From Lanius collurio (taxonomy: Eukaryota > Chordata > Aves > Passeriformes > Laniidae), in assembly GCA_020086605.1 (NCBI GenBank), contig JACBWW010000049.1, forward strand, positions 3,163,098 to 3,227,097: a stretch of DNA of 64,000 nucleotides, read 5' to 3'. Made by a program: the position numbers and the translations under genes. The notes beneath the pieces are model-generated. The model was given only the letters and a program-made list of their open reading frames with translations. It had not been told where the DNA came from and ran no database searches. Of the stretch, positions 13,601 through 26,213 are shown one piece after another (positions within the stretch are counted from its first letter, which is position 1; each line of letters starts with the position of its first letter).

Positions 13601-15184
13601 GCTTCCCATCTGGGCCTCATCAGTTAAAACTTTTCTTTTGGTAAATGCAGTAATGAGTTTCTGCCTACTAATTTCATTGCAAGATCATAGGCTTTAAAAA
13701 AAAACAAAAGATTGAGACACTCAAGTGAAAAGGAAGTTTGATATGCACTGTGTATTTATTTCAAGTGCATAAGCACCTTTATGAAAAAAAAAATGTGATA
13801 TTTCCTCCTTCTTTATTAACTTATCAAAAGTCTTGGGATAAAATCGGAAAATTTTATAGCCTTTAGTGCACTGGATTCTAGTTCTGCTTTTAAAAGCTTA
13901 AAGTAAGAATTTTTTTTTTAATCAATTTACTAATTTCCAAAAGGTTTCCAATCCCAAGTATCCTAGTTTTGTAAAGTTTTGTGAATCTTTTCCTTTTATG
14001 ATAGTTGATCATTGTGTCATTTATCTAAGTCATTAGTTGTGGGGAGGAATTACCAATATAATTCTCTACAATCACCATAAGTATCTCTGTCCTTCCCAAA
14101 ATAATGCAGAGCTTAAATGTATCATCTTTAAAAGATACATATTTTTTTTTCAGTTTTCATACAGCAAGTAACCAGTGCTCAGACTCATCTCAGGGCCTCT
14201 TAAAATACCTAGTTCTGCTGGCCATTGTTGGATATTCAATAATCTCATTTTTCACTAGAAATGTTGGGTTTTTCTAGAAGTCATCATGCAACCTCCTGCA
14301 TTCAGTTTCAATTTTGAGTCCAAGTGATTTATTTTTTTTATAAACTTTTATAGCATTTGCTCTGTACCAAATTCAGCCTTTTCAACTTATCCAGATTTCT
14401 TTCCCTGACTCTGTTCTGCAGCGAGTTAAGCCCTGCTTTTCTCTATTAGTTAACCTTTTGCCCTATAAATTCGTTAATGGAAATTTTTCCCAGTTGGCTC
14501 AGGTTTGTGATAGTCAGCAAGCCTGGGCTGATAAGGAAACCCTGCTGCCAGCGTGCCAAGGAAAGCTTTAAACCACAGCTGTACTCCTTAGTGCTCCTGT
14601 CTTTACCTGCCCCAGTCGCATACCATTACACTTGATTTATCCAGTGTAACGTGATCCTTACACAAAGCCAAGCTTGGTTGTCATAAGGCCTTCCATTTTC
14701 ATGCCTTTCTTATCTCTTTTCCAGCTGCATTTTCCCCGGTGCAACAAATAGCTCTGATGTAAAACTTTCAGGGTAAAAGGAGCCAGGACTTCAATTGTGC
14801 TGCTTGGCTTTGGATGAGACTTAGATGGATAAATGTAGCTTGGGGTTTTTTATATTTTTTTATTTTATTCTATTCCCTTTTAGCCTCTTGCTCTCTGATT
14901 TCTTTTCATGATCTTAATCACCTTGCTTATCTCAGTACTGGAGTACTGGAGATAGGAGCTGGGAGATGCACCATTCTGTTGCATGTACTGTTGTCTACAT
15001 GTTTTCTTGATCTGCCTGCAAGTGCCTTGGGAGCCTGGCTGCAGCCACCTCAGGCTGCCTTCTGGGGGGATGCAGGGGGCAATTTTGCATTTCCATGAAG
15101 CTGTGTATTTAAAAGCTAAATAAACTAAAATATGCACAATTCTTCCATAATAAGTCCCACCCGGGCACCTTCCTTGTCAGACTT
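4606..15184. other. long unique non-coding stretch
   Basis: About 10.6 kb without a supportable gene. The longest open frames are 133 codons (plus, 11502-11903) and 137 codons (plus, 12582-12995), and neither resembles a known family. There are short A/T runs, for example T-rich at 12421-12446. A somewhat GC- and CpG-richer patch with a splice-donor-like CAG|GTAGGG lies near 11400. A weak old-repeat similarity (CCACTGACACTAATGGACAG followed by TCAGG) lies at about 10290-10345. Nothing else is recognised. Confidence 0.5.
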
Positions 15185-15193
15185 NNNNNNNNN
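15185..15193. other. run of nine N (assembly gap or masked ambiguity)
   Basis: Nine undetermined bases are directly followed by an 11-base A run (15194-15204). The true sequence and length here are unknown. Homopolymer-linked base-calling failure is a likely cause. Confidence 0.98.
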
Positions 15194-15204
15194 AAAAAAA
15201 AAAA

Positions 15205-17092
15205 GTTAACCAGGGAGCAAATGGTCTCAGCGTAACGATTAAGCGACAGTTTTTGTATTGCTAAGCCACAAAGGAAGCTCAGATAAAGGTTGTAGGTTGA
15301 AAAGAAACCTTGAGGAGCATGCTCGTGAAGTGAGGCACTTCAAGAAGAGCTGCAGCTGTCACTTCCACATCTGAGGGGCTGAGGTACTTCAACCATTTTC
15401 TTATTCTATCTTGTCTTAAAGATTCATTACCAGAATAATGTGAACTTACGCCCTCTGGGGCATAAGTTCTTCTATTTTTATTTTTTCCCTCAGTAAGTGT
15501 GGTAGGAGCAGTCTATGCTCTGTCATGTCCAGTTCCTCTCAGATGGAGCTGCTTCAGTGCTGACTGACGCATGTCGCAAGGAAGACGGGGACATTTTGTA
15601 CAGGGAGGTTGTGGGCTCTTCAAAACATATTTGGGGCACAGCACCGTGGTTGCTGAGCTTTCTCTTTTAGTAGATGCATCCCATGGGGGTTTTATGTGCA
15701 TTTAAAGAGCAGGTTATTTGCTGCCTCCTTCTCTGTCTCTTCCATGAGCTGGTTCTGTGTTAAACTCTGTGCTGACACAGTGGTGATCCTCTCTTGGGGA
15801 TGGTGAGGATTAATCAAAATGCCAAGGAGCTGGCTGTCAGATGTCCAACAGAAGGTTTCCTGAGAGCCTTTTTGTGAGTTGGGGATTTGGTTGTTTTTTT
15901 TTTTAAATTTACATTGTATAAGAAATAATAAGGAAGTGACAACCTGCACAGCAGTAAAAAGTCATTTAATTTTTCTTTCACAATGTACATTTTGCAGTGC
16001 TTTTGTATGATCTTTAAAATTTTTTTATGATGCATATACATTGTTTGGCTTTGAGTGAATAAATTGTTGGGAATGCTGGAGAGAGGAGCAGCAGAGAAAC
16101 TTTTATATTTTGCACGTGTTTTTTGGTTCAGACAGACCACTTGGGCTCCAAGCTGAGGCTGAAATTGCACAGGGCCCAATTAGTGCCTGTTACCTTTGCT
16201 GTTTGCTCTTGATCGGTTGCAGAGGCAGAGGTTTAATTAAGCAGAAATGGGGATGTGGAGTTAATGTTCATTATAACTAAAATCGAAACAGCTGTTTACC
16301 TTGCTGAAGCTTTGTGTGTTAATGTCCATAAATCTCACCTCGAGGAGAGCTTGGAGGAGCCAGCCCCTGTACACGCCTTCCCAGATACTGTGTGATATCA
16401 TTTTACATACTCATTTTCACAACATTTCTTAATCATATTAATTAACACATTAGGGTATAATTCTTATTGTCTGCAGAAATTACTTCAATTAAAACTATTA
16501 ACATATTATCTTGATTGTTACAGCATTTTCAATTTGTTTTGTTATTACTCAACAACTACTCCAGCACACCCAAATGTTTGAAATCAGCATAAAATTGTCG
16601 TGGCTGTGCTTTTCCTCTCAACTGTCACATCAGGTCTCACTGTAGACTTCCTGAATAAGCTCTGTTTCTGTGCTGGGGTTTCCTCTGTGAAAAACAAAAA
16701 AATTTGTGAGAGGCCATGACTCTCCTACAAGTTGAGGCTAGAAAGATTTTGTCTTGATTGGACTCTGCAGTGCCTAACAGGAGTGTGATCACTGTGCAAG
16801 TACATATGGAAAGAGTAAATAATTACAGTGGAACACAAGACAGATAGAAATGGATAGAAACTGGTTACATTCCTGTTAAAAAATTAATAGGTTTTTTGCT
16901 TTTTTTCTTTTCTTGGTCAGAACTATGAGTTTCTAGTCTGGCTGTCTTGGAAGAGGTTGAAGGCAAGAGGCTAGCTTTAATATTGAACATTTTCAGATTC
17001 AAAATCTTCTTACAGGCAAGTGAAATGTGCTCCCTGTGTAAGAGGCCAAAACTTTTTGTTAGTGTAATTGAAATCTTAATAGTGTTATCAAA
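15205..17092. other. unique non-coding DNA with a possible conserved block
   Basis: There is no gene. The longest frame is 121 codons on the minus strand (15814-16179) and is A/T driven and featureless. The block at about 16380-16560 is very AT-rich and dense in TAATTAA- and ATTGTT-type words, and is discussed as a possible regulatory element. Confidence 0.5.
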
Positions 17093-17200
17093 TATTAATA
17101 TTATTATTACTATTTGTTATGATTATTGTTATTACTATTTATTATTATAGCTATTATTATTATTATTATTACTATTACTACTATTATTACTATTATTAAT
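17093..17200. repeat. ATT/ACT trinucleotide microsatellite
   Basis: An imperfect array of ATT units with interspersed ACT, GTT and GCT variants runs for about 108 bases. It is low-complexity, and its reverse strand reads as an isoleucine-rich frame that is an artefact of the repeat. Confidence 0.93.
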
Positions 17201-18317
17201 CCAGATCTACTTATTAAGAGAAAAGAGAGAACACTGTTATGGGGGAGGAAAGCTTCAATAATACACTTGAAATGAATATAGCCACATTTCTGAGTGTCTC
17301 TTCCTATCCAAGGTATTTTGCTCACCCTTACTCAATGAGCTTTAATTTTTGGAGCTGGGAAGTGGATAGGGCAAGTAGGCAGATACCAAGGGCTTCCTTG
17401 GGAGAGGTACCTTGATAGTGGGGGTTTCTTCTTTCTCATTGCCATGATGAGCATGATGTTGAGGGTTTCCTAATATTCATTTTGAGTTCTACTTCTGGCC
17501 ATTTTAATGGGGGTTTTTTTTGTTTCCTAAAATTCATTTATACCTTACTCTTTCTGCCTTGGATTGCAACATTCAGTATGTATGTGATGTCTTACATATG
17601 TTGGATACTTTTTCTGTCTTACCCTAAAACCACAGATTTGCATTTTGTTAGGCAGTTCTAGTGAATTTTTGTAGCCCTGGGGTCTTGAATATCAGTCTGT
17701 GCCCTGACTGATACCTGCTCATGCCTTCACTCCTCTGCACTGTACCTTGTGTTGCCTGTTCGAGTTCTCCGTTATGATACCAGGTCTGTGTTCCTCTGCA
17801 CTCTCTTGTTACCTCTTGGGGTCATAAATATTTCATCCTGTGCAGAGTAACTGCGAGTTACTACATGAACCCCATCATTATGCAAAGACAAGCAAAAGCA
17901 GAATATATCAGGCAATAGCCACCTGGCCATTAAGAAAATTGCTGCCACAGCTAAAGCAGCTAAAATGAAGCTCCAGGTTGGGCAATACAAGTGTAGGCAA
18001 GCCTGACATGCCTGGGGCTGGGGACGTGCAGGCTCAGCACAAAGTCTGTGTCCTGGTACTGGCATCACTGGGCTAAAGGGCATGAATGAGATCACTGTTA
18101 GGGTTTACCCCTATTGGCTGGGTGACACAGGATGTCCTTTCTGGTGTTGGGTTTGTAGAAACACCTTAAACTGTTGAAATAGAAAGGGAGTGCTTTTTCT
18201 CTACAGAGCAGGTGTGTATGGTGTAGTATTAGCAGGCAAGTTGAACAGAATACAAGAAATTTTATCTAACTGAGGTAGATAATTGCTATCATTATTCTAA
18301 GCCATATGTATTCTATT
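17201..18317. other. unique non-coding DNA
   Basis: Nothing recognised. A 107-codon minus frame (17772-18095) contains a hydrophobic patch but no known domain and no supported splice context. Confidence 0.55.
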
Positions 18318-18372
18318 CATCTTCATGATATTGCTGTGACAAAGCTTTTATCCTCTTTTACAGATAGAGAGT
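18318..18372 (-). repeat. possible MIR/CORE-SINE or L2 3'-tail remnant
   Basis: The words TCTTCATGATATTGCTGTGA, then TATCCTCTTTTACAGATAGAGA, resemble the reverse-strand form of the MIR/L2-type tail (ATCCTCATTTTACAGATGAGGAAA). The copy is short and diverged. Confidence 0.4.
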
Positions 18373-20824
18373 ATTTATCTACAGTTGCCCTAGGACGCCT
18401 CTATAGTCAATGGAAAGACATTTCTACCTCCATTTTAGTCCACCTGAAGTCTGAATTGCCCTCTAAAATGATTATTTCTCTTCACGGACTAAACAGGAAA
18501 TCCCACACACATAAATTTAATAAATCTGAGCCAAAGAGATTAGAGATTTGTCTGCAGCAGATGAGTGTCAGAGCCTGTGCTTTCACAGCTGTTACTAGTA
18601 ACTAGCTTAGCTTAAATTTATTTAATATATGGAATATATAGGTGACTGCTATAGTTTAGATTGTACCGTTGTTATGCACCAAATGAGACATGCCCAAATG
18701 GCTGTGTGGAATTCTATTTTCATATTTTGGATGAGAAGATAATGCCCTAATCAGGTCTCATCTATCTAATGTGCTCAGTGGCACTACTCAATTCTTTTCA
18801 GTTTGGCTACCACTCCAAACTGTTAAACCATCTGCTGATAGCAGCCGAAAAGATGACAATATAACAAATTGCTAGAAAAAGTTAAGATGCCTAACATCTG
18901 CTCTCCACCAAGCTCGAGCATCTTCCCTGAATTGATGTTCTGTCATCTCTTGACACAGTAAGAGAAGATGCCTGCTCTGAAGCAAATTCAAATCATTTGC
19001 AGCTGGACCTACGTTCCAGGCATCCATCCTAGGCCTAAATAGGGAGTAACAATAGAGAAGGGAGCAGACAAAGGCAGGAGAACAGATAGCTTCTCAAAAT
19101 ACCTTAAGAAGTTCCTGGCCCAGGTAAAGGCCTTTGTCTACTCATTATTCATTATGATTAATGAAGAAATACCTAATGATGGCAAGCAGAATTTTTCAAG
19201 ACAGAAATAGAAACTGCTGCCTCTTCAGAACCACATGACTGTCTGTCCTGGAACTACGTTCTGCATAATGTTTTAATCAAATGACAGTTTGCTTAGTAGC
19301 AATGGACCACATTGGTTGATGCAAACAGAATGCAAATGTGTTCTAGATAAGATTGTGTAGCTCTGAAGGTGCTGGTAGGCAGACACCGTTGAGAAAATAT
19401 ACACATAATATTTACTTAAAACGTTCCTGGAGCCTCCTTTGGTGTTATTAGTCTGTCATGAAAATCTGCAAACACATACTTATCAGAAACTCACTGCAAA
19501 ACATTAGGCAGTTAGTGAAGTCAAATATAGAGGGTGGGTGCCATAGCAGAGCACAGTTAATGGCTGAGCTGTGACTTAACTTACATCCAAGTGCAAACAT
19601 AATTAAATTAGGAAAAAGTCCTGAACCAAACGTAGGAGGTGTAGGCTGCCTGGAATGCAAAGCTGAACCTGGATCCCATCCTACCGCTTTAGTCTCCTGA
19701 AATAGAACTATAGGAAACAGGAGTCCAGAGCTGAATTCAAGTTAAAAGGTGTAAAACAAACTAGTAGGTGCCACAATGTTCTGTTCATTATTGTACTACA
19801 AACTTACACAAAATTTAACTGATCTAAGAGAAAAGACTTAAGGACTGGAAATTTGGTGTGCATAAATTTGGGAGATTTGCCATACATTAACTAAACCCAA
19901 ATTGTTTTCTAATTTCCTTTTGTACATTTTTTCAAGTCTAAAAGCATCCTCTTAAGATATGATTTCTCTAAGCATAATAATTGTTTTCTTCTCTGCTTCT
20001 AATTTCTCTCACATACACAGCCCTATCAGCTGCTTGCACAGTGAACAGGTGAAGGAGGGGCACTCCTTCAGCACAGATACCTCCATAGTAATCTCCTGTG
20101 ATTTTAAGCTCAGTGAAATTCCACTGGATCTGAATTCACCTTAAGCAGAAGAATGATCCTTGTAAATAAATATGAAATCATATAATGTAGTGATAATTCA
20201 TAAAAGAATACAAACATAAAGAGTCTAAGTACCTAAATACTCCAGTAGCCTTTAGTATATAGTAAAGCAACTGGATTTGGTTCTGGAGAGTATATTCCAC
20301 ACTGTATTCCCACGAGTCCTGCTCTGCCATAGATCTGTCATCCATCCATCCATGGAAATCTATTCCTTCAGGTCTAGATTAGAAAATGCTTCCCCCTGTT
20401 TTTCCTTGTAACAAGTGTTCATCATTCACTCTTCTGCTTCTCCTTGTCCCCTTCGGTCTCCTGGTTAGACCTTGGGGCTGCTGGCTGGTGTTCCATAGAA
20501 CCAGCAAGTTTTTCCTGAGCTAGACCCAGCAGAATCAGTAATGAAGTTCTATTTTAGCTTGTGTGATTTGGCAAGCACTGGCTATGATGTGATAATAAGT
20601 GAAATAAGGAGCCAGCAGGCTGGGCTGGCAGCAGGAGCATGGAGCACCATGGTGATGGTTAATATGAGATTCTTGCCATCAGTGCACCTGGATGTGGCTA
20701 GGAACAGACACTCAGGTTTATGTCATACTGCACCAGCCTAGAGAAGTCCTGAGGGGTTACTCAGATGAGCTGGTTTGGTTTGTACACACCAGTGCTCTTT
20801 GGAAAAAGTGGGAGAGTATAAATC
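18373..20824. other. unique non-coding DNA
   Basis: About 2.4 kb without recognised genes or repeats. The open frames are all 70 codons or shorter after the 99-codon frame at its left edge (18306-18605), which overlaps the repeat-like tail and looks accidental. Confidence 0.55.
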
Positions 20825-20843
20825 TCTGTGTGTGTGTGTGTGT
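20825..20843. repeat. short (TG)n microsatellite
   Basis: About eight to nine TG dinucleotides in an uninterrupted row. Confidence 0.9.
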
Positions 20844-21632
20844 CTCACTGACATATTTAACCTAGTGCTGAATTAAACCTGTAGCTGTCACTGTCTCATT
20901 CCAGCGTGGTGACCAGCTGTGCCTGACTGATAGAACAGGCTGTTTTCCCTTTTAGGGGTATTATTTATAGCGTTATCTTTCAGAGTAAGGTGTGAGACTG
21001 GTACATTTGGCTGGATAGCAATGCCAGTATGTTCGTCTGCTACAGGGTAGAGGTGATGTTTCTAATCAAGCTGAGGCTGAATGGACTTTCCAAGAGGAAC
21101 AAGGTGAGATTTCTAAACAATTTAAAGGATTTGGTTCAGAACAGGCATTAATCAGTCATTAAAAAGCAATTGCAAATAACCATTACTTTCTGTCCATCTC
21201 TAGTGTTTCTCAAGCATGTCCCTGAAAGCTCGACACCATTCTGCAGCTTTAGCAGTAATTTGAATGCAACAAATCGTACCTGCAAAGCACAGATGTTGAA
21301 AGCTGAAAAATCTGAAGGTGCCGTATGTTTCCTGTAATTGAAAGCAGGTGCCCTGAAGGAAGCAGAGATTCTGTTTCACTTTATGAAGTATCTAGTTGGC
21401 AGAGCAGGCAAAAAATACCTGCTAAAACTTCATTCACTAGGACTGGATAAAACAGATTAAAGCTGTTGTTTTACGACAGCTCTTGGGCTCCAACAAGGGA
21501 TCAAGATCCTGTTGTGTTGGGCACAGCATAGACAAAAGGAAATAAGTCATGGGGTTTGGAGTAGTAAATAAATAGAACTATATGTGTTTAAAGGATGGGA
21601 TGAGGGGTAGTACCATGATACACAGACCTCTT
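20844..21632. other. unique non-coding DNA
   Basis: Nothing recognised before the CR1 copy that follows. Confidence 0.55.
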
Positions 21633-22066
21633 GGAGTGATTCCAGAGAACTACCAAGATGATTAGAGGGGTGAAGCATCTCTCTATGAGAAAAGGCTGAG
21701 AGAGTTGGGGCTTTTTCATCTTGGAGAAGGCTCTGGGGAGACCTTATTGCACCTTCTAGTTCCTAAAGGGGGCCTGGAGAGAGCTGGGGACATGCAGTGA
21801 TAAGAGAAAGGGAAATGGCTTTAAGCTCAAAGAGGACAGTTTAGGTTAGATATTAGGAAGAATTTCTTTTCTGTAAGGGCAGTGAGACATAGGAACAGGT
21901 TACCCAGTGAAGTTGTGGATGCCCCATCCTGGAAGTGTTCAAGGCCAGGTTAGATCAGGCATGGAGCAACCTGGTCTCATGGAAGGTGTCCCTGCCCATG
22001 GCAGGGGGTTTGGAACAAGATGATTTTTAAGGTTCCTTCCATCCCAAACCACTCTGTGATTCTGTT
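21633..22066 (+). mobile_element. CR1 LINE, 5'-truncated, ORF2 C-terminus and 3' end
   Basis: A CR1 fragment of about 430 bp in plus orientation. Its left part translates as TKMIRG followed by KHLS and an ESWG-like stretch, the decayed form of the CR1 ORF2 segment ATKMIRGLEHLSYEERLRELG. Further on come the recognisable tracts GATATTAGGAAGAATTTCTT, GAACAGGTTACCCAGTGAAG, GTTCAAGGCCAGGTTAGAT and GGTGTCCCTGCCCATGGCAG. The end is CACTCTGTGATTCTGTT, the CR1 3' terminus. Stops and frameshifts interrupt the frame. The endonuclease and catalytic RT regions are absent, so this is a dead copy. The left boundary is approximate. Confidence 0.92.
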
Positions 22067-23462
22067 ATATGATAACCCTTCCTTGAGCAGCACTGAAACC
22101 AGACCCAGCATCTCCATCACTTTGGGTCTATTCCACTCTAGATTGGGGTGGATGCTGCATCCCAGGTCTGCATCTCCCAGGGGCCCCACACCCAGACACT
22201 CATCACTGCTTCAGTGAATGCTCAGTGTGGTAGGCTGCCAATCTGTCTTTTGCCTCAGTTGTTGTTTATAAAGAATCCAGGCCTAAAAATTAATAAAAGC
22301 TATGAAAATCTGTGGTTTGGAAGATTATTTTTTGGGAAGCAACCTGTAAGGTGAAGCCTCCAGGATAATGAACAGGAGAAGAGTGCCTGGTGAGTTGTAG
22401 ATGCAGCTCTACCTGCAGAGTTCACAATCCTTTAGGGAGGACTTTTTTGTGTGTCTATGCCTCAATTTACTTATGGGCAGTGGTAAAAGCCCCGAAGCTC
22501 CTCTGAGAATTATTTTGTTGTTGTTTGTGGGGGATTTTGCATGGTTTGTGGTACTTTTAAGACCATGTAAGATCCAAATGTTATATACACCATGAGATTT
22601 AGCAGAATTGTATTCAAGATGAACACAGTCTGTGGGTGTAGGTAGTATTTGATACTTAAAGGCAGAAAAACAAAATAACAGAAAAGCACCCCAAATCATC
22701 CAGATTTACTGATGCTTCCAGTCAGTTTTGTAGTGCTGCAAGCTGGGAGTACATCCCCTTCTGTTCTGTATTTTGGTGGCTGTAGCAAATACAGAAAGAC
22801 AAAACAACTTTGATCAAAATATTTTCATCTCTTTTTCTAGTGAAACAGATAGTGCCTGCCACAGCATCATTGTAGTTATTTCATCTCTCTCAAAATACTT
22901 TTCTTAAGTTCTGAAAGTGCTGACTGACCTGTGTGCATTGGGCTCAAAGCTCTTGCTCCCATTTAAAGGCTCTGCAGCACTTCCACTATATTCTTTCTCT
23001 TTGGATTGCCCACAGGTTTTTTTTTCCTCTGTCAGTTCTAGGCAGACATTTTCTAAGACTTTTTCTTCTTTATTCCATCAAACTACCTGAAAGAAAGAAA
23101 AAAATGTCCTTTCTTTACATTGTGACAGAGAACGTACATTTGGCTGAGAAAATAGTGAATTATGTTTACCACCTTTTTCTAATGGCCAAGAATAGATGGG
23201 AAAACTTGAGGGGGAGAATGTGGAAGAAAAGGACAGATATTTAATATATATTAGTCAGTTTTTCATTCTTTTTGACAATCTTATTTAACTGACCTAATAT
23301 TGGACCTTAATTCCAGCCAAAATTTTAGAAACTAAGAATTTAATGACCACATCATTTCTCTCTGTGTAGCTTCCTATACATGAAAGGTCAGTGTCAGTCA
23401 GACTGTACCATTTGGCATGAAGATGAATATAGAAGCTAAAGAGGATTTAAAAAATACATGAT
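22067..23462. other. unique non-coding DNA
   Basis: Open frames of 96-103 codons (minus 22409-22699, plus 22933-23244) occur on both strands without recognisable motifs. No exon is supported. Confidence 0.55.
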
Positions 23463-23546
23463 CTGGCATTTGAAACTGAAGTCTGGGAGTTGAATCCTGC
23501 TTTTATTCCTTTATCTGCTGGTGACCTAGCACTCCTTCTCTGATGG
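23463..23546 (+). repeat. MIR/CORE-SINE-like fragment (core region)
   Basis: The order CTGGCATTTGAA, GTCTGGGAGTTGAATCCTGC, then CTGCTGGTGACCTAGCACT follows the MIR core (CTGGGTTC-AATCCTGGCTCTGCCAC ... GCTGTGTGACC). This is an ancient SINE family shared across amniotes. Divergence is high and no poly-A or target duplication is visible. Confidence 0.55.
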
Positions 23547-23888
23547 GGTGTGTTTACAGATTTAATAGGGTTTTTTGTGCTACTGCATGGCAGTGGGGAA
23601 AGTCCTGCAGGGGCTAAGTCAGATTTTCAGGTAGGTTAAAGAAGTGTCTGGTTGATGCTACCACTCTCCCTAGAGGCATTTCTGTGCAGAAAGTATGTAA
23701 AACAGGGTTAATACTCTCCACACCTCACAGAACCTGAAAGAGAAGTCCATTTACCTAAAAATCTTTGGCAGGGATGTCTGGTCCCCTTGTTTCTTGTTAT
23801 TGACTGTAGAAAGAAGGGAAAGTGTCTGGGTTACTAATGTGGTGTTTACTGAGGCTTCTGTAGCGCGGTGAAACCCATCTGAGCATTA
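23547..23888. other. unique non-coding DNA between two MIR-like scraps
   Basis: No gene or repeat is recognised. The flanking MIR-like pieces are in the same order as core then tail, so this could be sequence inserted into one old SINE, but that is not shown. Confidence 0.45.
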
Positions 23889-23925
23889 GTGCCTTAATTT
23901 TCCCATCTGTGAAACATAGGTTATG
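23889..23925 (+). repeat. MIR/CORE-SINE-like tail fragment
   Basis: GTGCCTTAATTTTCCCATCT followed by GTGAAACATAGG matches the well-known MIR word GCCTCAGTTTCCCATCTGTAAAATGGGG with substitutions. The piece is short. Confidence 0.5.
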
Positions 23926-25956
23926 TCTCGCAGTGGAATCGTGATCCTTGCTGCTTCTGTGTTCAGAATGCCTGGAGAAAGAAGGCAAAGTTAAAAGACA
24001 AGGTGGTATATTCTGATCAGGGTGATGTTTGCCCTGAAAACTGCAATACACAGCCTGAAAGTATAGCACAGGTGTGGACATACACAGAATGAAAAGTATA
24101 GCACTGAAAAATAAATTAGCATCAGATGGCTTATAAGCCTTATTTCTTTGTGCAGTAGTGCTTTTAGGTGGTGGTAGGTATCTCAGGAAAGGAGTTGAAT
24201 ATTTCCAGTCAGTCTTGGAAATATCCATTTTAATGTGCACAGCAAAGGGGGAGGGACCTGTGTTTAAGATTTGAATACTTGCAAGCTGTGTGGGGCTGTG
24301 TGCACAGTCCCTCTGCATCTGCTGGCTTTCTGTTCTTTATCTTTAATTGCTCACTTTTGATAATTGCATCAACTTCTCAATTGAAAAATACATATATATT
24401 AAATATGGCTCCATTATGCATTGTTAAAGAGTCAAAGACAGCAGTCAGCCAACCTGCAGAGATGTTGTTACAAACATTATAACAAATGTTATAAAATTTC
24501 TGAATTTCCAAGCTTTTTTATGAAATGAAACCTGGCTGAATAAGCCACATCTTCTTGTCATTGATTCATCTACCTCTGGAATCACACAAAGCTCCCTTCT
24601 GGCATTTATGAGCCTTTTGCACTTCCAGTGCCACATGGTTCATGTTTTCCATGGTCAGTCTTGCCAGCTGTGTGGCCCCATCATAGGGTTTGAATTGTAG
24701 TGAAAGTATTGACATAGTTAAAATGATTGAGAGTAACACACTGATTAGATTTTGGGAATAGTTTGAGGATATAAAAAAAAAAAACTTCTTTTTTTTCTCT
24801 GACTTACATAGATTGGAGATGATTTGTAACTTTCAGCTGTTTAGTGATGGCCCTTGGACTTTAAAGCCCAGCAGAGTAAGATACTCTGTGGTGTCTGACC
24901 ATTTCATCTGGATTTTAAGGTGTTTAAAATGTGGAGTTGAACCTTGGAAGCAAACTGGCCAACAGCTACAAGTTAGAAGCTATTATCTCAGGCTGTTTAT
25001 AATTTAGTTTCTGTCTTGCAAGTCATTTGAATGGGAAGAGGGTCCAAAGTACACATTTAGCATTCACTCGTGGGGTTTTCCTTTCTCCGTCTGCAGTAAC
25101 TTCTCCTATGGAAGCAGAACTAAAGGGTCTGCAAAAATTTGACCTCATTGGTGCTTGCAGGTGCTACTGTGAATGTGAAATTACTCTAACTGCACTTCCT
25201 TGGGGGCTGCTAAAAGATTTCTGTAGCTTCAACTACTCTGATGTGATGTTTGAGATGACTCCTACTTTTATAACTGCATATTTAATTGCATATCTTAAAG
25301 ATGGAGGGTGCTACTGTGGAAGAACTTTTCCCTTTAAATGTATGTTAGCTTGTTTTAGTCTTCTCTTTTATGTTTTTGTCATGCATATGTAATATCAGCT
25401 CTTCCAGAGTAACTTTTCCATATTTAAAGTATGAGCTGAGTTTGCAATTTGATGTAACCTACATTGAGGCTTCTCCTCTGTTTCTAGGTACAGGGAAATT
25501 GTGTATCTTCTTAGGGTGCCTAGGTTATCAGGCACTATAAAATATCCATCACTCATTCCTGCATCTAGTGTGGCGTTTTCAGACAACAATAAATCTCAAT
25601 TCCTAATTGCTGCAAATCACCATTTGTAGCAAAGTGGAACAGGGTTTTTTTTGAATGTAATCTAAGATGATCTGGTGATCTTTAGCCTCTTCAAGACAAT
25701 TGCTCTTTGCTAGTAAGTAGTGTATAATTTATTAAAATCAGAAAACTTTGATACTCTCTGTCCTGTCACATAAGACCCAGCTGCTGCTGAGGTGCATGAG
25801 ATAAGGTTGTGCTGCCCCCGGAAGAAGAATTCACTTGTTTCAAACTCTCTAATATTTCAGTTTCATCCCCTCATGATCTGATGGCTTTCTGTTGTCACTT
25901 CTCATTTTCATAAGATACTGCTCCTGCTGTTGGTAGTAGTTGGATCACGTGGTAGC
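23926..25956. other. unique non-coding DNA
   Basis: No gene is supported. The longest open frame in the window, 173 codons on the minus strand (23797-24318), starts here and crosses the MIR-like tail. It lacks any domain I recognise. A 121-codon plus frame (25027-25392) ends in a hydrophobic stretch but has no homology that I know. Confidence 0.5.
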
Positions 25957-26213
25957 TGAGGTTTGAAGGTCACTCAGGAGATCTCCAGTCCAACCTCCTG
26001 CTCAGAGCTTGGTCAGCTGTGAAATCAGACCATGCTTCCAGCCTCTGATACTGCTGTGTCTTGAAAACCTCCCAGGATGGAGACTGCACAGCTGTTCCAA
26101 AGGGTGACTGTCCTCATGGGGAAAGTATCTTTCCTTCTATCCAGTAGGATACTGTTTTTAACTTGTAGATGTTGTTTCTTGTCTTCCTGTTGTGCCATGC
26201 GAGGAACCTGGTC
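25957..26213 (-). mobile_element. CR1 LINE 3' segment (main part of an inverted copy)
   Basis: The plus strand carries the reverse complement of a CR1 3' end. It shows AGATCTCCAGTCCAACCTCC, TGCTCAGAGC, TCTTGAAAACCTCCCAGGAT, GGAGACTGCACAGC and GTCCTCATGG, then a decayed TGTTTCTTGTCTTCCTGTTG tract, ending in GAGGAACCTGGTCT. The last word is the complement of the internal CR1 word AGCCAGGCTCTTC. No intact reading frame remains. The very 3' terminal 8-bp motif is eroded. It joins directly to an inverted piece of the same element on its right. Confidence 0.85.

Noticed and set aside
17110..17325. Isoleucine-rich minus open frame of 71 codons
   Set aside because: A translation artefact of the ATT microsatellite.
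22447..22485. MIR-like word TATGCCTCAATTTACTTATG
   Set aside because: Only about 20 bases resemble MIR and the flanks do not continue the match.
23797..24318. 173-codon minus open frame, the longest in the window
   Set aside because: No domain or family pattern, serine/proline/histidine-rich composition of random type, and it crosses a MIR-like scrap. This length is expected by chance in 64 kb.
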